DNA of 64,000 nucleotides from JBJMLO01 sp045805265 (GTDB taxonomy: Bacteria; Actinomycetota; UBA4738; JACQTL01): the NCBI GenBank assembly GCA_045805265.1, contig JBJMLO010000025.1, positions 1 through 64,000 on the forward strand, read 5' to 3'. The position numbers and the translations under genes are program-made. The notes under the pieces are model-generated. The model was given only the letters and a program-made list of their open reading frames with translations, was not told where the DNA came from and ran no database searches. Position 1 is the stretch's first letter, and every line of letters begins with the position of its first letter. Of this stretch, positions 7,099 through 15,728 are shown piece after piece.

Positions 7099-8517
7099 TT
7101 AGGTCGAGGTCGGACGGGGCTCCGCCCGCTCCCTGGTTCCGAGCGACTCGTCACGGCCCCGCTGGAGCTGCCGGGCGCGTTCCGAGACGGGCACGTCGGC
7201 GTCCGGGACTGCGGTCGCCCCGTCGCCGGCCGTGGCCGGCGACACCTTGAGCCGCAACCCGTCCACGTCCACCACCACCACGCGCGGTCCCGCCGGGACC
7301 GGCCCCGACGTCGACACCGCGCTCCACGTCTCGGACGCGACGTGGACGTTGCCCTGAGGTGTCAGCGCGCTGGTCACGACGCCGACGCGGCCGATGAGGT
7401 TGGTCGAGCGCATCTGCACGGGCAGGCGCCGCGCCCGCAACAGCGCGCCGAGCGTGAGCCCGAAGAACCCCGCGGCCAGCCCCGCCACCGGCACGATGAC
7501 CCACCACGACACCCTGGCGTTGGGCACCGAGGGGTCGAACAACGTGAGCGCGCCCGCGACCAGCAGGATCACCCCGAGCACGGTGAACACCCCCACCCCC
7601 GGGGCCTTCAGCTCGAGCAGGAACGAGACCACCGACGCCACGAGCAGCAGCGCACCGATGATCTGGAACGGGAGGACGCCGAACGAGACGAACGACGCGG
7701 CCAGCGACAGCACACCGAATACGGCGGCCAGGCCGATCCCCGGATGGATGAACTCGAGGACGATGAGCGCGATGCCCAGGTAGAAGAAGATGAACGCGAG
7801 GTCGGGTGAGAGCAGCCCGTGGAGCAGCCCGGCCATGAACCCGATGTTCCGGTCGGCGACGGTCGCGCCGGTCGTGTCCAGGGTCATGGTCTGCCCGCCG
7901 GCGACCGGGACCGTCCGGCCGTTCACCGCCTCCAGCAGCGCCGCGGTGTCCGGCTCGATGAGGTCGACGACGTTGATGCGCAGGGCCTCGTCGGCCGGAA
8001 TGCTCACCGAGTTCCGGACGGCGTCCTCCGCCCAGGCGGAGTTCCGCCCTCGGGCCAGGGCGATGGCCTTGATGGTGGCCACCGCGTCGTTCAGCACCTT
8101 CGTGCTCTCGATCGCGCCCGAGACGCCCACCGGATGGGCGGCGCCCACGTTCGTGCCCGGGGCCATCGCGGCGACCGAGCCGGCGAGGAGGATGAACGTG
8201 CCGGCCGAGGCGGCCCGGGCCCCCGAGGGCGAGACGTAGGTGATCACGGGGACCGGCGAGTTGAGGATGGCCTGGGTGATCTTCCGCATCGAGGAGTCCA
8301 GGCCGCCCGGCGTGTCGATCGTGAGGAGCACCGCGGTCGCACCCTCGTCGGCCGCGGCCTGGATCCCCGACGTGAGGTAGTCGGCCTCGAACGGGTCGAC
8401 CACCCCGTCGAGCCGCAGCGAGATCACCTGATTCCCGGCGGCGCTCGCCGGGCCGGCGGCGAACGAGATGGCCGCGCCGACGGCGAGCATCGCCCCCACA
8501 GCGCGCAACCCCCGCAT
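7099..8517 (-). CDS. NfeD-type membrane serine protease (ClpP class)
   Basis: 472-residue protein with an N-terminal signal peptide (MRGLRAVGAMLAVGAA...ASAA). A ClpP-like Ser protease domain follows, with the catalytic Ser in ASAGTFI and the Lys of the Ser-Lys dyad in ESTKVLNDA. Then come four to five transmembrane segments and a C-terminal OB-fold NfeD domain (NLIGRVGVVTSALTPQGNVHV). I chose ATG 8517 because the signal peptide begins there; upstream in-frame codons add an unlikely basic extension. It forms an operon with the slipin at 6139-7086. Such pairs are implicated in membrane protein quality control. Confidence 0.9.
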   Translation of the reverse strand: MRGLRAVGAMLAVGAAISFAAGPASAAGNQVISLRLDGVVDPFEADYLTSGIQAAADEGATAVLLTIDTPGGLDSSMRKITQAILNSPVPVITYVSPSGARAASAGTFILLAGSVAAMAPGTNVGAAHPVGVSGAIESTKVLNDAVATIKAIALARGRNSAWAEDAVRNSVSIPADEALRINVVDLIEPDTAALLEAVNGRTVPVAGGQTMTLDTTGATVADRNIGFMAGLLHGLLSPDLAFIFFYLGIALIVLEFIHPGIGLAAVFGVLSLAASFVSFGVLPFQIIGALLLVASVVSFLLELKAPGVGVFTVLGVILLVAGALTLFDPSVPNARVSWWVIVPVAGLAAGFFGLTLGALLRARRLPVQMRSTNLIGRVGVVTSALTPQGNVHVASETWSAVSTSGPVPAGPRVVVVDVDGLRLKVSPATAGDGATAVPDADVPVSERARQLQRGRDESLGTRERAEPRPTST

Positions 8518-8717
8518 GACGCCACCATCTTCGCACCCGGGGGACCTCCGGTGAAAGCCAATCGGGGACATCTGGGCGACCGTCGTGGCGACCCTCCGGC
8601 GGGCGACAGGGGATGCGCGGGAGCGCATACTGAATCCATGACCGCACGGCCCTCGCCGCGCACGGATCCAAGCCGGACGCGTCCGCGGCGCCGTATATCC
8701 GGGAGGGGGACGTCGCG
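8518..8717. promoter_or_regulatory. Divergent intergenic region between nfeD and the ECF sigma gene
   Basis: 200 bp without a gene between two outward-facing starts. The sigma gene has a strong GGGAGGGGG ribosome site at about 8700-8709. I see no convincing ECF-type -35/-10 pair by eye. Confidence 0.4.
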
Positions 8718-9287
8718 ATGATCTTCGAGTCGGCGGGTCCCCTGACTGCTCACGAGGAGCAGGCGCTGGTCCAGCGCCTGCTGTGCGGCGACGAGGAGGC
8801 GGTACGGACCATCTACGCTCGGTTCGCGCGACCGGTGTACAGCCTGGGGCTCCGGCTGCTGGGGAGTGCCGAGGCGGCCGAGGAGCTGACCCAGGACGTG
8901 TTCCTGACGGCGTGGCGGAAGGCGGCGCGCTTCGACGCCAGCCGCGGCCGGCTGTCGACGTGGCTCATGGCCATCGCGCACAACCTCGCCGTGGACCGGC
9001 TCCGCCGCGAGACCGGGTCGGGGCGGCCCAGCCTGGTGCTCGTCGAGGAGGTCCCGGAGCGGGTCACAGAGTCGGACGTCCAGCCGGTGCTGGAGCGGGA
9101 CTCGGCGCGGCGGGCCATGGAGTCCCTGTCGGACGCGGAACGCGACCTGGTGGTCCGGGCGTACTTCGCCGGGCTCACGGCTCGGGAGATCTCCGAGTCC
9201 GACGGCATCCCGTTGGGCACGGTGAAGACCCGGCTCCGGACGGCGCTGATCAAGCTCCGCCGGGCGAACGAGGGCAAGGAGCTCTAG
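8718..9287 (+). CDS. ECF-family RNA polymerase sigma factor
   Basis: 189-residue sigma-70 of the extracytoplasmic function class. Region 2 spans residues ~20-90 (IYARFARPVYSLGLRLLGSAEAAEELTQDVFLTAWRKA), and region 4 is the C-terminal helix-turn-helix (YFAGLTAREISESDGIPLGTVKTRLRTALIKLR). Start ATG 8718 has a strong ribosome site. The stop TAG is directly followed by the GTG of the anti-sigma gene with no gap. It is therefore expected to be held inactive by that membrane protein until an envelope signal arrives. Confidence 0.93.
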   Translation: MIFESAGPLTAHEEQALVQRLLCGDEEAVRTIYARFARPVYSLGLRLLGSAEAAEELTQDVFLTAWRKAARFDASRGRLSTWLMAIAHNLAVDRLRRETGSGRPSLVLVEEVPERVTESDVQPVLERDSARRAMESLSDAERDLVVRAYFAGLTAREISESDGIPLGTVKTRLRTALIKLRRANEGKEL

Positions 9288-10133
9288 GTGCGGCTGGTGG
9301 ATGACCTCTCCGGTGGGCCCGGGCCGGAGCCGGCCATGGACTGCGTCGACGTCCGGGACCGGCTGACGGAGTACGCGCTGTCGCTGCTCCCGGCCCCCGA
9401 GCTGGGACCGATCGAGGAGCATCTCGTGTGGTGCGCGGGGTGCCGGAAGGAGGCGGCCGAGCTGGCGGGCGGGGCCGCGGTCGTGGCGCTGTCGCTGCCG
9501 CAGGCCGAGCCCCCGGCCCCGCTCGAGGAGCGGATCGTCCGGGAGATCGGTGGGGCTCCCGGCGACCCCGGTAGACGGCGGAGCCGTGGCAGGAGCCGGG
9601 CGATCATCCTGGTCGCGGCGACCCTCGCGATCCTCATGGGCCTCGGCTGGGTGACGACCTTCGGCCAGCTCCAGACGGAGCGCGAGAAGCGCGACGCGTC
9701 TCAGAAGCAGGCCGTCAACGCGGTGCACATGTTCGGTCAGCTCTCGAAGCAGCTGCTCGGCGACGACGGCCAGCCGCCGCCGGGCGACACGCTCGTCCAG
9801 GTCCAGATGATCCCGTCACTCCACCACGTGGGGGGCGGACAGGCGCTGGTCTTCCTGTCGCCGCGACGGCCGGACTGGGTGCTCGTCTACGTCGGCGGGC
9901 TCGACCCCAAGGGCGGGCCGTACGGCGTGACGATCCAGAGGCCCCAGGGCCCGAGCGACGTCATCCCCCTCGGGAAGGAGCCCCCCGACAACGGCGGCGG
10001 GATCACCATGTTCGGCCAGTACAACCAGTCCCTGCGGGCCTTCACCCGGATCGTGGTCACGGACGGACGGGGCCACGTGGTGATGACCGGGACCGTGGAG
10101 GACGTGGTGGCCCGGCCGACCACGGTCGGCTGA
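9288..10133 (+). CDS. Membrane anti-sigma factor with zinc-finger (ZAS) domain
   Basis: 281-residue partner of the sigma factor encoded immediately upstream. The cytoplasmic N-terminus carries the ZAS motif H45-x3-C49-x2-C52 with Cys19 before it. A basic stretch and one transmembrane segment (about 99-119, IILVAATLAILMGLGWVTTF) lead to an outer domain. That domain (HHVGGGQALVFLSPRRPDWVLVYVGGL...) matches the C-terminal part of RskA-type anti-sigma proteins. GTG 9288 abuts the sigma stop; ATG 9336 is a less likely start because it would leave almost nothing before Cys19. Confidence 0.88.
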   Translation: MRLVDDLSGGPGPEPAMDCVDVRDRLTEYALSLLPAPELGPIEEHLVWCAGCRKEAAELAGGAAVVALSLPQAEPPAPLEERIVREIGGAPGDPGRRRSRGRSRAIILVAATLAILMGLGWVTTFGQLQTEREKRDASQKQAVNAVHMFGQLSKQLLGDDGQPPPGDTLVQVQMIPSLHHVGGGQALVFLSPRRPDWVLVYVGGLDPKGGPYGVTIQRPQGPSDVIPLGKEPPDNGGGITMFGQYNQSLRAFTRIVVTDGRGHVVMTGTVEDVVARPTTVG

Positions 10134-10139
10134 GTAGCG

Positions 10140-11159
10140 CTACGCCAGCTTCTCCGCGAGGTACGCGGTCCCCTTCGGGTAGCGGTACTCGATCGACATG
10201 TGCGTGGCGTCGAACAGCTCGAAGAACGTCTCGACGCCCAACCCGTCGAACAGCCGACGGACCGCCTCCGCGCCGAGGTCCAGGTACCACTCGTCGCGCT
10301 TGCCCGCGTCGATGTACACGGCTCGCATCGACCTGGCGGCGTCGGCCCGTGCCGGGATCATCCGGACCGGGTCCCACGCCAGCCACCGCTCCCACACCTC
10401 CGGGACGAGCTCCCCGGTCTCGGCGTCGAACGGCAGGCGCACCGTCCCGTCGGCGTCGGTCGAGTAGCACGCCGCCATGGACCAGTCGTTCATCAACACG
10501 CCGTCGGAGTCCCTGCTCATGGAGGGGCGCGACCGGAAGTCCTTCCAGAACTCGTCGTACGAGCCGTGGTAGTGGTCGCGGAGGGCCCGCACCGACTCCC
10601 GGAACTCCGGGAGGTAGCACGCCTCGAACACCGCGTCGCCGGCGTGGGTGGCCAGGCCGCCGAACAGGTCCGGGCGGAGCAGCGGAGTGACCATCGCGCC
10701 GTAGCCGCCGCTCGACTTCCCCTGGATGCCGCGGTGGTCGCGGTCGGCGATGGTCCGGTACCGGTCGTCGACGAACGGCACGACCTCCTCGCACAGGAAC
10801 GAGTGGTAGTTGCCCGTCCCCGGCGAGTCCAGGAACTGGCTTCCCCCGAGGGAGGTCCAGCAGTCGACGAACACGACGACGGCCGGCGGGCACTCTCCAC
10901 CCGCCATGGCGCGGTCGAGCAGCTCGGGGTAGTTCAGCCGGAACGCGGAGCGGTTCCGCCACATGTCCAGCTGCCCGGTGAGTCCCTGGATGGCGTAGAT
11001 CGAGGGGTACCGGCGCCTCGCGTCGTCGTCGTACCCGGGCGGGACGTACACCCACAGGGGCCGGTCGGCCGGGTCGCCGAGCGCGTTGCCCTCGAGCGAC
11101 TTCCCGTGGATCGTGTGCTCCTCGATACGTCCGGCGAACTCGATGCTCCAGGGTTCCAT
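10140..11159 (-). CDS. Alpha/beta-hydrolase esterase (esterase D / enterochelin esterase type)
   Basis: 339-residue cytoplasmic hydrolase. It has the family strand LWVYVPPGYDDDARRRYPSIYAIQG and a nucleophile elbow GKSSG with Ser149. An Asp in YIDAGKRDEWYLD and a late His in DATHMSIEYR probably complete the triad. There is no signal peptide. Substrate is unknown; the family includes esterases acting on siderophores, trehalose mycolates and acyl groups. It is convergent with the anti-sigma gene, 6 bp away, and is not obviously part of a larger operon. Confidence 0.82.
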   Translation of the reverse strand: MEPWSIEFAGRIEEHTIHGKSLEGNALGDPADRPLWVYVPPGYDDDARRRYPSIYAIQGLTGQLDMWRNRSAFRLNYPELLDRAMAGGECPPAVVVFVDCWTSLGGSQFLDSPGTGNYHSFLCEEVVPFVDDRYRTIADRDHRGIQGKSSGGYGAMVTPLLRPDLFGGLATHAGDAVFEACYLPEFRESVRALRDHYHGSYDEFWKDFRSRPSMSRDSDGVLMNDWSMAACYSTDADGTVRLPFDAETGELVPEVWERWLAWDPVRMIPARADAARSMRAVYIDAGKRDEWYLDLGAEAVRRLFDGLGVETFFELFDATHMSIEYRYPKGTAYLAEKLA

Positions 11160-11262
11160 GGGGATTCGGCCCCTCCTCGCTCCGTGGCGCGCCGGCCGGA
11201 CGGCCGGAGCCGGAATCCTACCCGCGCACGGTGCTCGCGGCGGTCTGCGTTACCGTGGAGAC

Positions 11263-11637
11263 GTGACGTACGTCGCGCGTTGGACGGCTCCGGCCATCGC
11301 CGCCTGGACGCCCGCGGCGATCACCATCGGGGTACTGGCGCTCCTGGGCGTCGTGGCCGCGGTGTGGTGGTCGGTCGGGCCCGGCCGCGAGCGCTCCGGT
11401 CCGGACTACGCGGCGCACCCGGAGGGCGCCCCGCGCATCCGGCGCCGCCCCCGGATCGAGCCGTGGATGGTGGCCTCCCTGGCGTTGCTCGTGGCCGGCG
11501 TGATCATCGCGCCGCGACTGCTGGGGTTCACGTTCCTGTTCCTGCCGCTGCTGTTCGGGCGTCGCCGCAGGGGCCCGGGGGCGGGCGGCGGGCACGGCCG
11601 GGCCCGCGACGAGCCCGATTCCCCGTACGGCGGCTGA
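11263..11637 (+). CDS. Small two-segment membrane protein, unknown function
   Basis: 124-residue protein starting at GTG 11263. It has two hydrophobic segments (about 12-37 and 68-96) separated by a basic, proline-containing loop, and a Gly/Arg-rich C-terminus. No known domain. The open frame is longer upstream, but the GTG lies just before the first membrane segment and is the most natural start. It precedes a sugar nucleotidyltransferase with a 53-bp gap. Confidence 0.5.
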   Translation: MTYVARWTAPAIAAWTPAAITIGVLALLGVVAAVWWSVGPGRERSGPDYAAHPEGAPRIRRRPRIEPWMVASLALLVAGVIIAPRLLGFTFLFLPLLFGRRRRGPGAGGGHGRARDEPDSPYGG

Positions 11638-11690
11638 GCCTCCTGCGGGCGGGCGTCTGCTGAGCGCATAGCCGTGGCTATGATCGACGC

Positions 11691-13040
11691 GTGTCGATCA
11701 CCGCGGAGGTCGTCGGGATCGGGCTGGCCGGCGGCCAGGGGGTCCGGGCCCGCCCGCTGACCCTCAAGGCGCCCGGCTATCTCCGGTCCAAGGCGGCCAT
11801 GTCGTTCCTGGGACGGCGGCTCATCCGGTGGGTGTTGGAGATCCTGAAGGCCGAGGGGATGAAGGAGTTCTACATCGTCGCCCACGGCAAGGAGAACCGC
11901 TACCAGATCAAGGTGATGATCGGATACGGCGAGGACCTCGGCGTCGCCGTCCAGTACTCCCCGGTGAAGTACGACGCCCTGTCGACGGGGAACGCCGACT
12001 CGACGCTGCGGATGATCGAGTACTGGGACCTCTCGGGGCCGGCGCTGGTGTTCCCGACGGATTCCATCATCGACTTCGATCTCGAGCCGATGTACGAGGA
12101 CCACGTGCGCTCGGGCTCGGCCGTGACCATCGCCGCGATGAGCCGGGCGCCCGCCGACGTCGCCGAGAAATACGGGGTGATGCTGACGAATCCGACCGGC
12201 GAGATCCTCGAATTCGTCGAGAAGCCGACGCTGGGAGAGCTCCGCGAGCACTTCGCGGTGCACGCGCCCGACGAGTTCGACCGGCTCCCCCTGCTGACGA
12301 ACGCGGGGTTCTACCTCGTCGATTGCGCGGTGCTCCGGGAGGTGGCCGGCGACTCCGATCTCGCCGCGCTGCGCCGGGTCCGCCTCGATTTCGGGAAGGA
12401 CCTCCTCCCGTGGCTGGTCGACCGGGGGTATCCGGTGCGGGCCCACGCCGTCCGGCGCATCGGGGACCTCGGCAACGTGCAGGACTTCGTGGACACCATG
12501 GTCGAGGCGCTGCACGGCAGCTTCGAGTCCGTCCGCCGGCTGCTGCCCCCGCCGTTCGACCCCGACCGCGAGGTGTGGATCGCGCCGGAGTCGCTGTCGA
12601 TGCGCGACGCGCTGACCGGAAGGACCCTGCTGGAGAAGCTGGCCGAGGGGCTCGTGACGATCGGGCCGTGCGTGCGCATCGGCCGGTTCTGCGAGATCGG
12701 GCCTGGCGTGGTGATCTCGGAGTCCAACCTGGACGACGACGTCGAGGTGCGCGAGGGCGCGTACCTGTCCCGGTCCCAGGTCCGCGACGGGGCCATCGTG
12801 GGCCCCGGGGCCCGGCTGCGGAACGTGGTCGTGGGGTCGATGACCGAGATCCGGTCGCACCGGGCCACCCCCACCGTGATCGAGGACTACGTGGCGCTCG
12901 GCGACGAGGTCGTCGTGCACGCGGGCGTGCACCTCGCCGGCGACGTCTCGGTGTACCCGCGCCTGAAGGTCCCGAACGGGATCGACGTGCCGCGGGGCAC
13001 CGAGCTGGTCGGCCCCGCCGACGTGCTGCGGTACCTGTGA
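11691..13040 (+). CDS. Sugar-phosphate nucleotidyltransferase with left-handed beta-helix domain
   Basis: 449-residue protein resembling NDP-sugar pyrophosphorylases. The N-terminal Rossmann domain has LAGGQGVRARPLTLKAPG, a variant of the GGxGxRLxPLTxxxPK signature, then FPTDSIIDFD as the metal-binding Asp region and EFVEKP. The C-terminal ~150 residues carry hexapeptide-type repeats (IGPCVRIGRFCEIGPGVVISESNLDDDVEV...), a left-handed beta helix. Start GTG 11691. Its stop overlaps the next ATG (TGATG). It probably makes a nucleotide sugar for glycan synthesis, but the exact sugar cannot be read from sequence. Some related proteins have lost catalytic activity. Confidence 0.78.
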   Translation: MSITAEVVGIGLAGGQGVRARPLTLKAPGYLRSKAAMSFLGRRLIRWVLEILKAEGMKEFYIVAHGKENRYQIKVMIGYGEDLGVAVQYSPVKYDALSTGNADSTLRMIEYWDLSGPALVFPTDSIIDFDLEPMYEDHVRSGSAVTIAAMSRAPADVAEKYGVMLTNPTGEILEFVEKPTLGELREHFAVHAPDEFDRLPLLTNAGFYLVDCAVLREVAGDSDLAALRRVRLDFGKDLLPWLVDRGYPVRAHAVRRIGDLGNVQDFVDTMVEALHGSFESVRRLLPPPFDPDREVWIAPESLSMRDALTGRTLLEKLAEGLVTIGPCVRIGRFCEIGPGVVISESNLDDDVEVREGAYLSRSQVRDGAIVGPGARLRNVVVGSMTEIRSHRATPTVIEDYVALGDEVVVHAGVHLAGDVSVYPRLKVPNGIDVPRGTELVGPADVLRYL

Positions 13041-14038
13041 TGCGGCTCGGCCTGGCGCTGCCCCACTACGACTACTCGTTCCCCGACCCGGGGCCGCTGT
13101 CGTGGGAGCGCCTCCGGGACGCGGCGGTCCGGGCCGAGCGGCTGGGATTCGACTCGGCGTGGGTCAGCGACCACTTCTTCCTGACGCTCGCGCGGTACGG
13201 CGGCGACGACGAGCCCCGGGGGTCGCTCGAGCCGATGACCGCGCTCGCCGCGCTGGCCACCGCGACCTCGACGCTCCGGTTGGGGACGCTGGTCCTGGGG
13301 CCGTTCCGGCACCCCGGGCTCCTGGCCAAGATGGCCACGGTCGTCGATCTGGTGTCGGGAGGGCGGTTCGACCTCGGGATCGGGGCGGGGTGGTACGAGG
13401 ACGAGTTCCAGGCGTTCGGCTACGAATTCGGGTCGACCGGGGAGCGGTTCGCGCTGCTCGAGGAGACCCTCGCGGTGCTCCAGCTGTTGTTCTCCGAGGG
13501 GCCGGCCTCGTTCGCCGGCGAGCACCTCCACCTGGACGCCGCGTACAACCACCCGGCCCCGGCGCAGCGCCCCGGTCCGCCCGTGTGGCTGGGGGCCAAG
13601 GGCGGTCCCCGCTCCCTGCGCCTGGCCGCGCGCCACGCGGACGGGTGGAACACCGTGTGGCGGTGGACGGTCGAGGACTACGCCGAGCGGGTCGCCGAGG
13701 CCCGGCAGGCCTGCGAGCGGGAGGGCCGCGACCCCGCCTCGCTGCGGCTGTCGGTCGGGCTGTACGCCCTCGTGGGAACGGACCGGGCCGACCTCGCGCG
13801 GCGCTACGAGGCGCTGCGGCGGTGGACGCCGGGCGGGGCGCTCGACGACGAGCCCCTGGAGCGCTTCGCGAACGGCGCCCTGGTGGGGACCGTCGAGGAG
13901 GCCGTGGAGACCGTCGGCCGGTTCGCGGAGCTCGGCGTGGAGGAGATCATCGTGTCGCCCGCGTCGCTGCCGTTCGCCGTGGGCGACTGGGACCAGATGG
14001 AGCTGCTGGCGACCGGGTTGCTGCCGCGGATCCGATGA
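13040..14038 (+). CDS. LLM-class F420-dependent oxidoreductase
   Basis: 332-residue TIM-barrel enzyme of the luciferase-like monooxygenase superfamily. Recognisable segments are the N-terminal MRLGLALPHYDYSF, AERLGFDSAWVSDHFF, LATATSTLRLGTLVLG, VVDLVSGGRFDLGIGAGW and the cofactor-loop KGGPRSLRLAARHADGWNT. It probably uses reduced F420 rather than FMN, as usual in actinobacteria. The substrate is unknown. ATG 13040 overlaps the stop of the nucleotidyltransferase, and its own stop overlaps the small gene at 14035, giving three translationally linked genes. A second LLM enzyme of this class is at 46074. Confidence 0.87.
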   Translation: MRLGLALPHYDYSFPDPGPLSWERLRDAAVRAERLGFDSAWVSDHFFLTLARYGGDDEPRGSLEPMTALAALATATSTLRLGTLVLGPFRHPGLLAKMATVVDLVSGGRFDLGIGAGWYEDEFQAFGYEFGSTGERFALLEETLAVLQLLFSEGPASFAGEHLHLDAAYNHPAPAQRPGPPVWLGAKGGPRSLRLAARHADGWNTVWRWTVEDYAERVAEARQACEREGRDPASLRLSVGLYALVGTDRADLARRYEALRRWTPGGALDDEPLERFANGALVGTVEEAVETVGRFAELGVEEIIVSPASLPFAVGDWDQMELLATGLLPRIR

Positions 14039-14262
14039 GTGAGTCGTCCCCCCTGGACCCGGTGGACGCGGCCATCCGAGTCCTGTCGGAGGAGGGCCGC
14101 GAGCTGCACTGGACGGCGATCCAGGACCTCGCGCTCAAGCGCGGGTACCTGGACCCGTTCGTGCAGCGCGACCTGCGCAAGCGGATCGTCGCGGGGCTGG
14201 CGAAGGCGGCGAGGGAGGGGCGGGTCGTGCGGGCGTCGACGGGCGTGTACCGGCTCCCGTGA
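14035..14262 (+). CDS. Stand-alone HARE-HTH-like small protein
   Basis: 75-residue protein overlapping the LLM gene by ATGA. Its pattern is DAAIRVLSEEGRELHWTAIQDLALKRG, then RDLRKRIVAGLAKAAREGRVVRASTGVYRLP. This fits the HARE-HTH (HB1/ASXL/restriction endonuclease) winged-helix domain, which is known from the RNA polymerase delta subunit and from restriction and chromatin proteins. Here it is the whole protein. I infer a DNA- or polymerase-binding adaptor. The match is by pattern, and a generic small winged helix is the alternative. Confidence 0.6.
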   Translation: MSESSPLDPVDAAIRVLSEEGRELHWTAIQDLALKRGYLDPFVQRDLRKRIVAGLAKAAREGRVVRASTGVYRLP

Positions 14263-14324
14263 GGCGGAGCGCACCGGGCGGGACCCTCGGGCTGCGGGCC
14301 CCGCTCGCGCGATGGAGAGTGGAG

Positions 14325-14651
14325 CTAGGAGGATCCTCCCGACTGGCCGTCCGTGGAGGACGTCCCAGCGGTCTCGGACTTGCGAGGGCGCCCTCTGCGG
14401 CGGGGCGCGGTGGCTCCGCCGGCGGACGCGCTCTTGGGGGGCCGACCGCGCCGCCGCGGCGGCGCGGCGGGCTCGGCGGCCACGACCGCGCGGCGCCGCC
14501 CCGGGCGCGGGCGACGTGCCCCCGCCGTGACTTCGTCGATGTGTGTCTGGCAGAGGTCCTTGGTCCAGTTCTGCCGGCCCACCTTGATGGTGACCGATTG
14601 AACCGCAGGACGACCGCAGACATCGCACACCAGGATGGTGCGTTCACCCAT
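14325..14651 (-). CDS. Zinc-finger plus AT-hook DNA-binding protein
   Basis: 108-residue basic protein. The N-terminus has C9-x2-C12 and C34-x2-H37, a small zinc-binding knuckle. The C-terminal half is disordered, Arg/Pro/Ala-rich, and carries two AT-hook motifs, RRRGRPPKS (66-74) and RRRGRPRKS (84-92). AT-hooks bind the minor groove of AT-rich DNA, and in a genome this GC-rich that could mark foreign or regulatory DNA. I infer a nucleoid-associated or regulatory role. It lies 56 bp downstream of glpX on the same strand, so it may be co-transcribed with gpsA-glpX. Confidence 0.8.
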   Translation of the reverse strand: MGERTILVCDVCGRPAVQSVTIKVGRQNWTKDLCQTHIDEVTAGARRPRPGRRRAVVAAEPAAPPRRRGRPPKSASAGGATAPRRRGRPRKSETAGTSSTDGQSGGSS

Positions 14652-14707
14652 ACAACCGTCTCCTTTCCGTCCGCGGGCACCCTATCGGTTTCGCCTGGAC
14701 ACCGCCA

Positions 14708-15709
14708 CTAGGTCCGGGGCATCGGGCGGTACGTGGCGCCGGTGAATCGTTCGAGTTTCTCCCATTCGTGGTGGGCCTCGATGTACCGGACCGTACCCGA
14801 GCGGGACCGCATCACCATTGAATAGGTGGTCGCGCCGGCGCGGTGGTAGGAGACGCCGCGCAGCAACGAGCCGTTGGTGATCCCCGTCGCCGCGAAGAAC
14901 ACGTCGCTGCCCCCACACAGGTCGTCGGTGCCGAGGACGGCCGAGACGTCGTAGCCGCCGTCCTCTAGCGCGGTTCGTTCCTCGTCGTTGCGCGGGTACA
15001 GCCGGCTCTGGATGGCGCCGCCGAGGCACTGCAACGCGGCCGCGGCGACCACGCCCTCCGGGGTGCCGCCGATCCCCATCAGGATGTCCACGCCGGTACC
15101 GGGGCGGGCCGCGGCGATGGCGGGGGCCACGTCGCCGTCGGTGATCAGGAACACCCGGGCGCCCGCCTCGCGGACCTCGGCGATCATGTCCCGGTGGCGA
15201 TCGCGGTCGAGGATGACCACGGTGATCTCCTCGGGCCCGACGCCCTTGGCCTTGGCCACCCGGCGGACGTTCTCCGCGGGCGGGGCCGTGACGTCCAGCG
15301 CGTCGGCGGCCTCCGGGCCGGTCGCGACCTTCTCCATGTACACCGCGGCGCCGGGGAAGAACATCGAGCCCCGCTCGGCCAGCGCGAGGACCGAGAGCGC
15401 GTTGGGCTGCCCTACCGCGGTCAGGCGGGTCCCGTCGATCGGGTCGACCGCGACGTCGACCTGGGGCCCCGAGCCGTTGCCGACGGCCTCCCCGTTGTAG
15501 AGCATGGGCGCCTCGTCCTTCTCGCCCTCGCCGATGACGACGACACCGTCCATCGCGACGGTGTCGATCATGAGGCGCATCGCGTCGACCGCGGCCTGGT
15601 CGGCGGCGACCTTGTCCCCGCGGCCCACCCACCGGCCCGCCGCCAGGGACGCCGCCTCCGTGACCCGCACGAGCTCCATGGCGAGGTTGCGGTCCGGTCG
15701 TTCCGTCAT
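14708..15709 (-). CDS. glpX: Class II fructose-1,6-bisphosphatase
   Basis: 333-residue gluconeogenic enzyme that converts fructose 1,6-bisphosphate to fructose 6-phosphate. Family hallmarks are GDKVAADQAAVDAMR, VVVIGEGEKDEAPML and the metal-binding DVAVDPIDGT, with DRDRHRDMIAEVREAGARVFLITDGDVAPA and GIGGTPEGVVAAAA later. Length is standard. GlpX is usually the main FBPase in actinobacteria. It is 19 bp downstream of gpsA, and the two share triose/glycerol phosphate metabolism. Confidence 0.95.
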   Translation of the reverse strand: MTERPDRNLAMELVRVTEAASLAAGRWVGRGDKVAADQAAVDAMRLMIDTVAMDGVVVIGEGEKDEAPMLYNGEAVGNGSGPQVDVAVDPIDGTRLTAVGQPNALSVLALAERGSMFFPGAAVYMEKVATGPEAADALDVTAPPAENVRRVAKAKGVGPEEITVVILDRDRHRDMIAEVREAGARVFLITDGDVAPAIAAARPGTGVDILMGIGGTPEGVVAAAALQCLGGAIQSRLYPRNDEERTALEDGGYDVSAVLGTDDLCGGSDVFFAATGITNGSLLRGVSYHRAGATTYSMVMRSRSGTVRYIEAHHEWEKLERFTGATYRPMPRT

Positions 15710-15728
15710 CTCACGTCACCCTTTCCCG

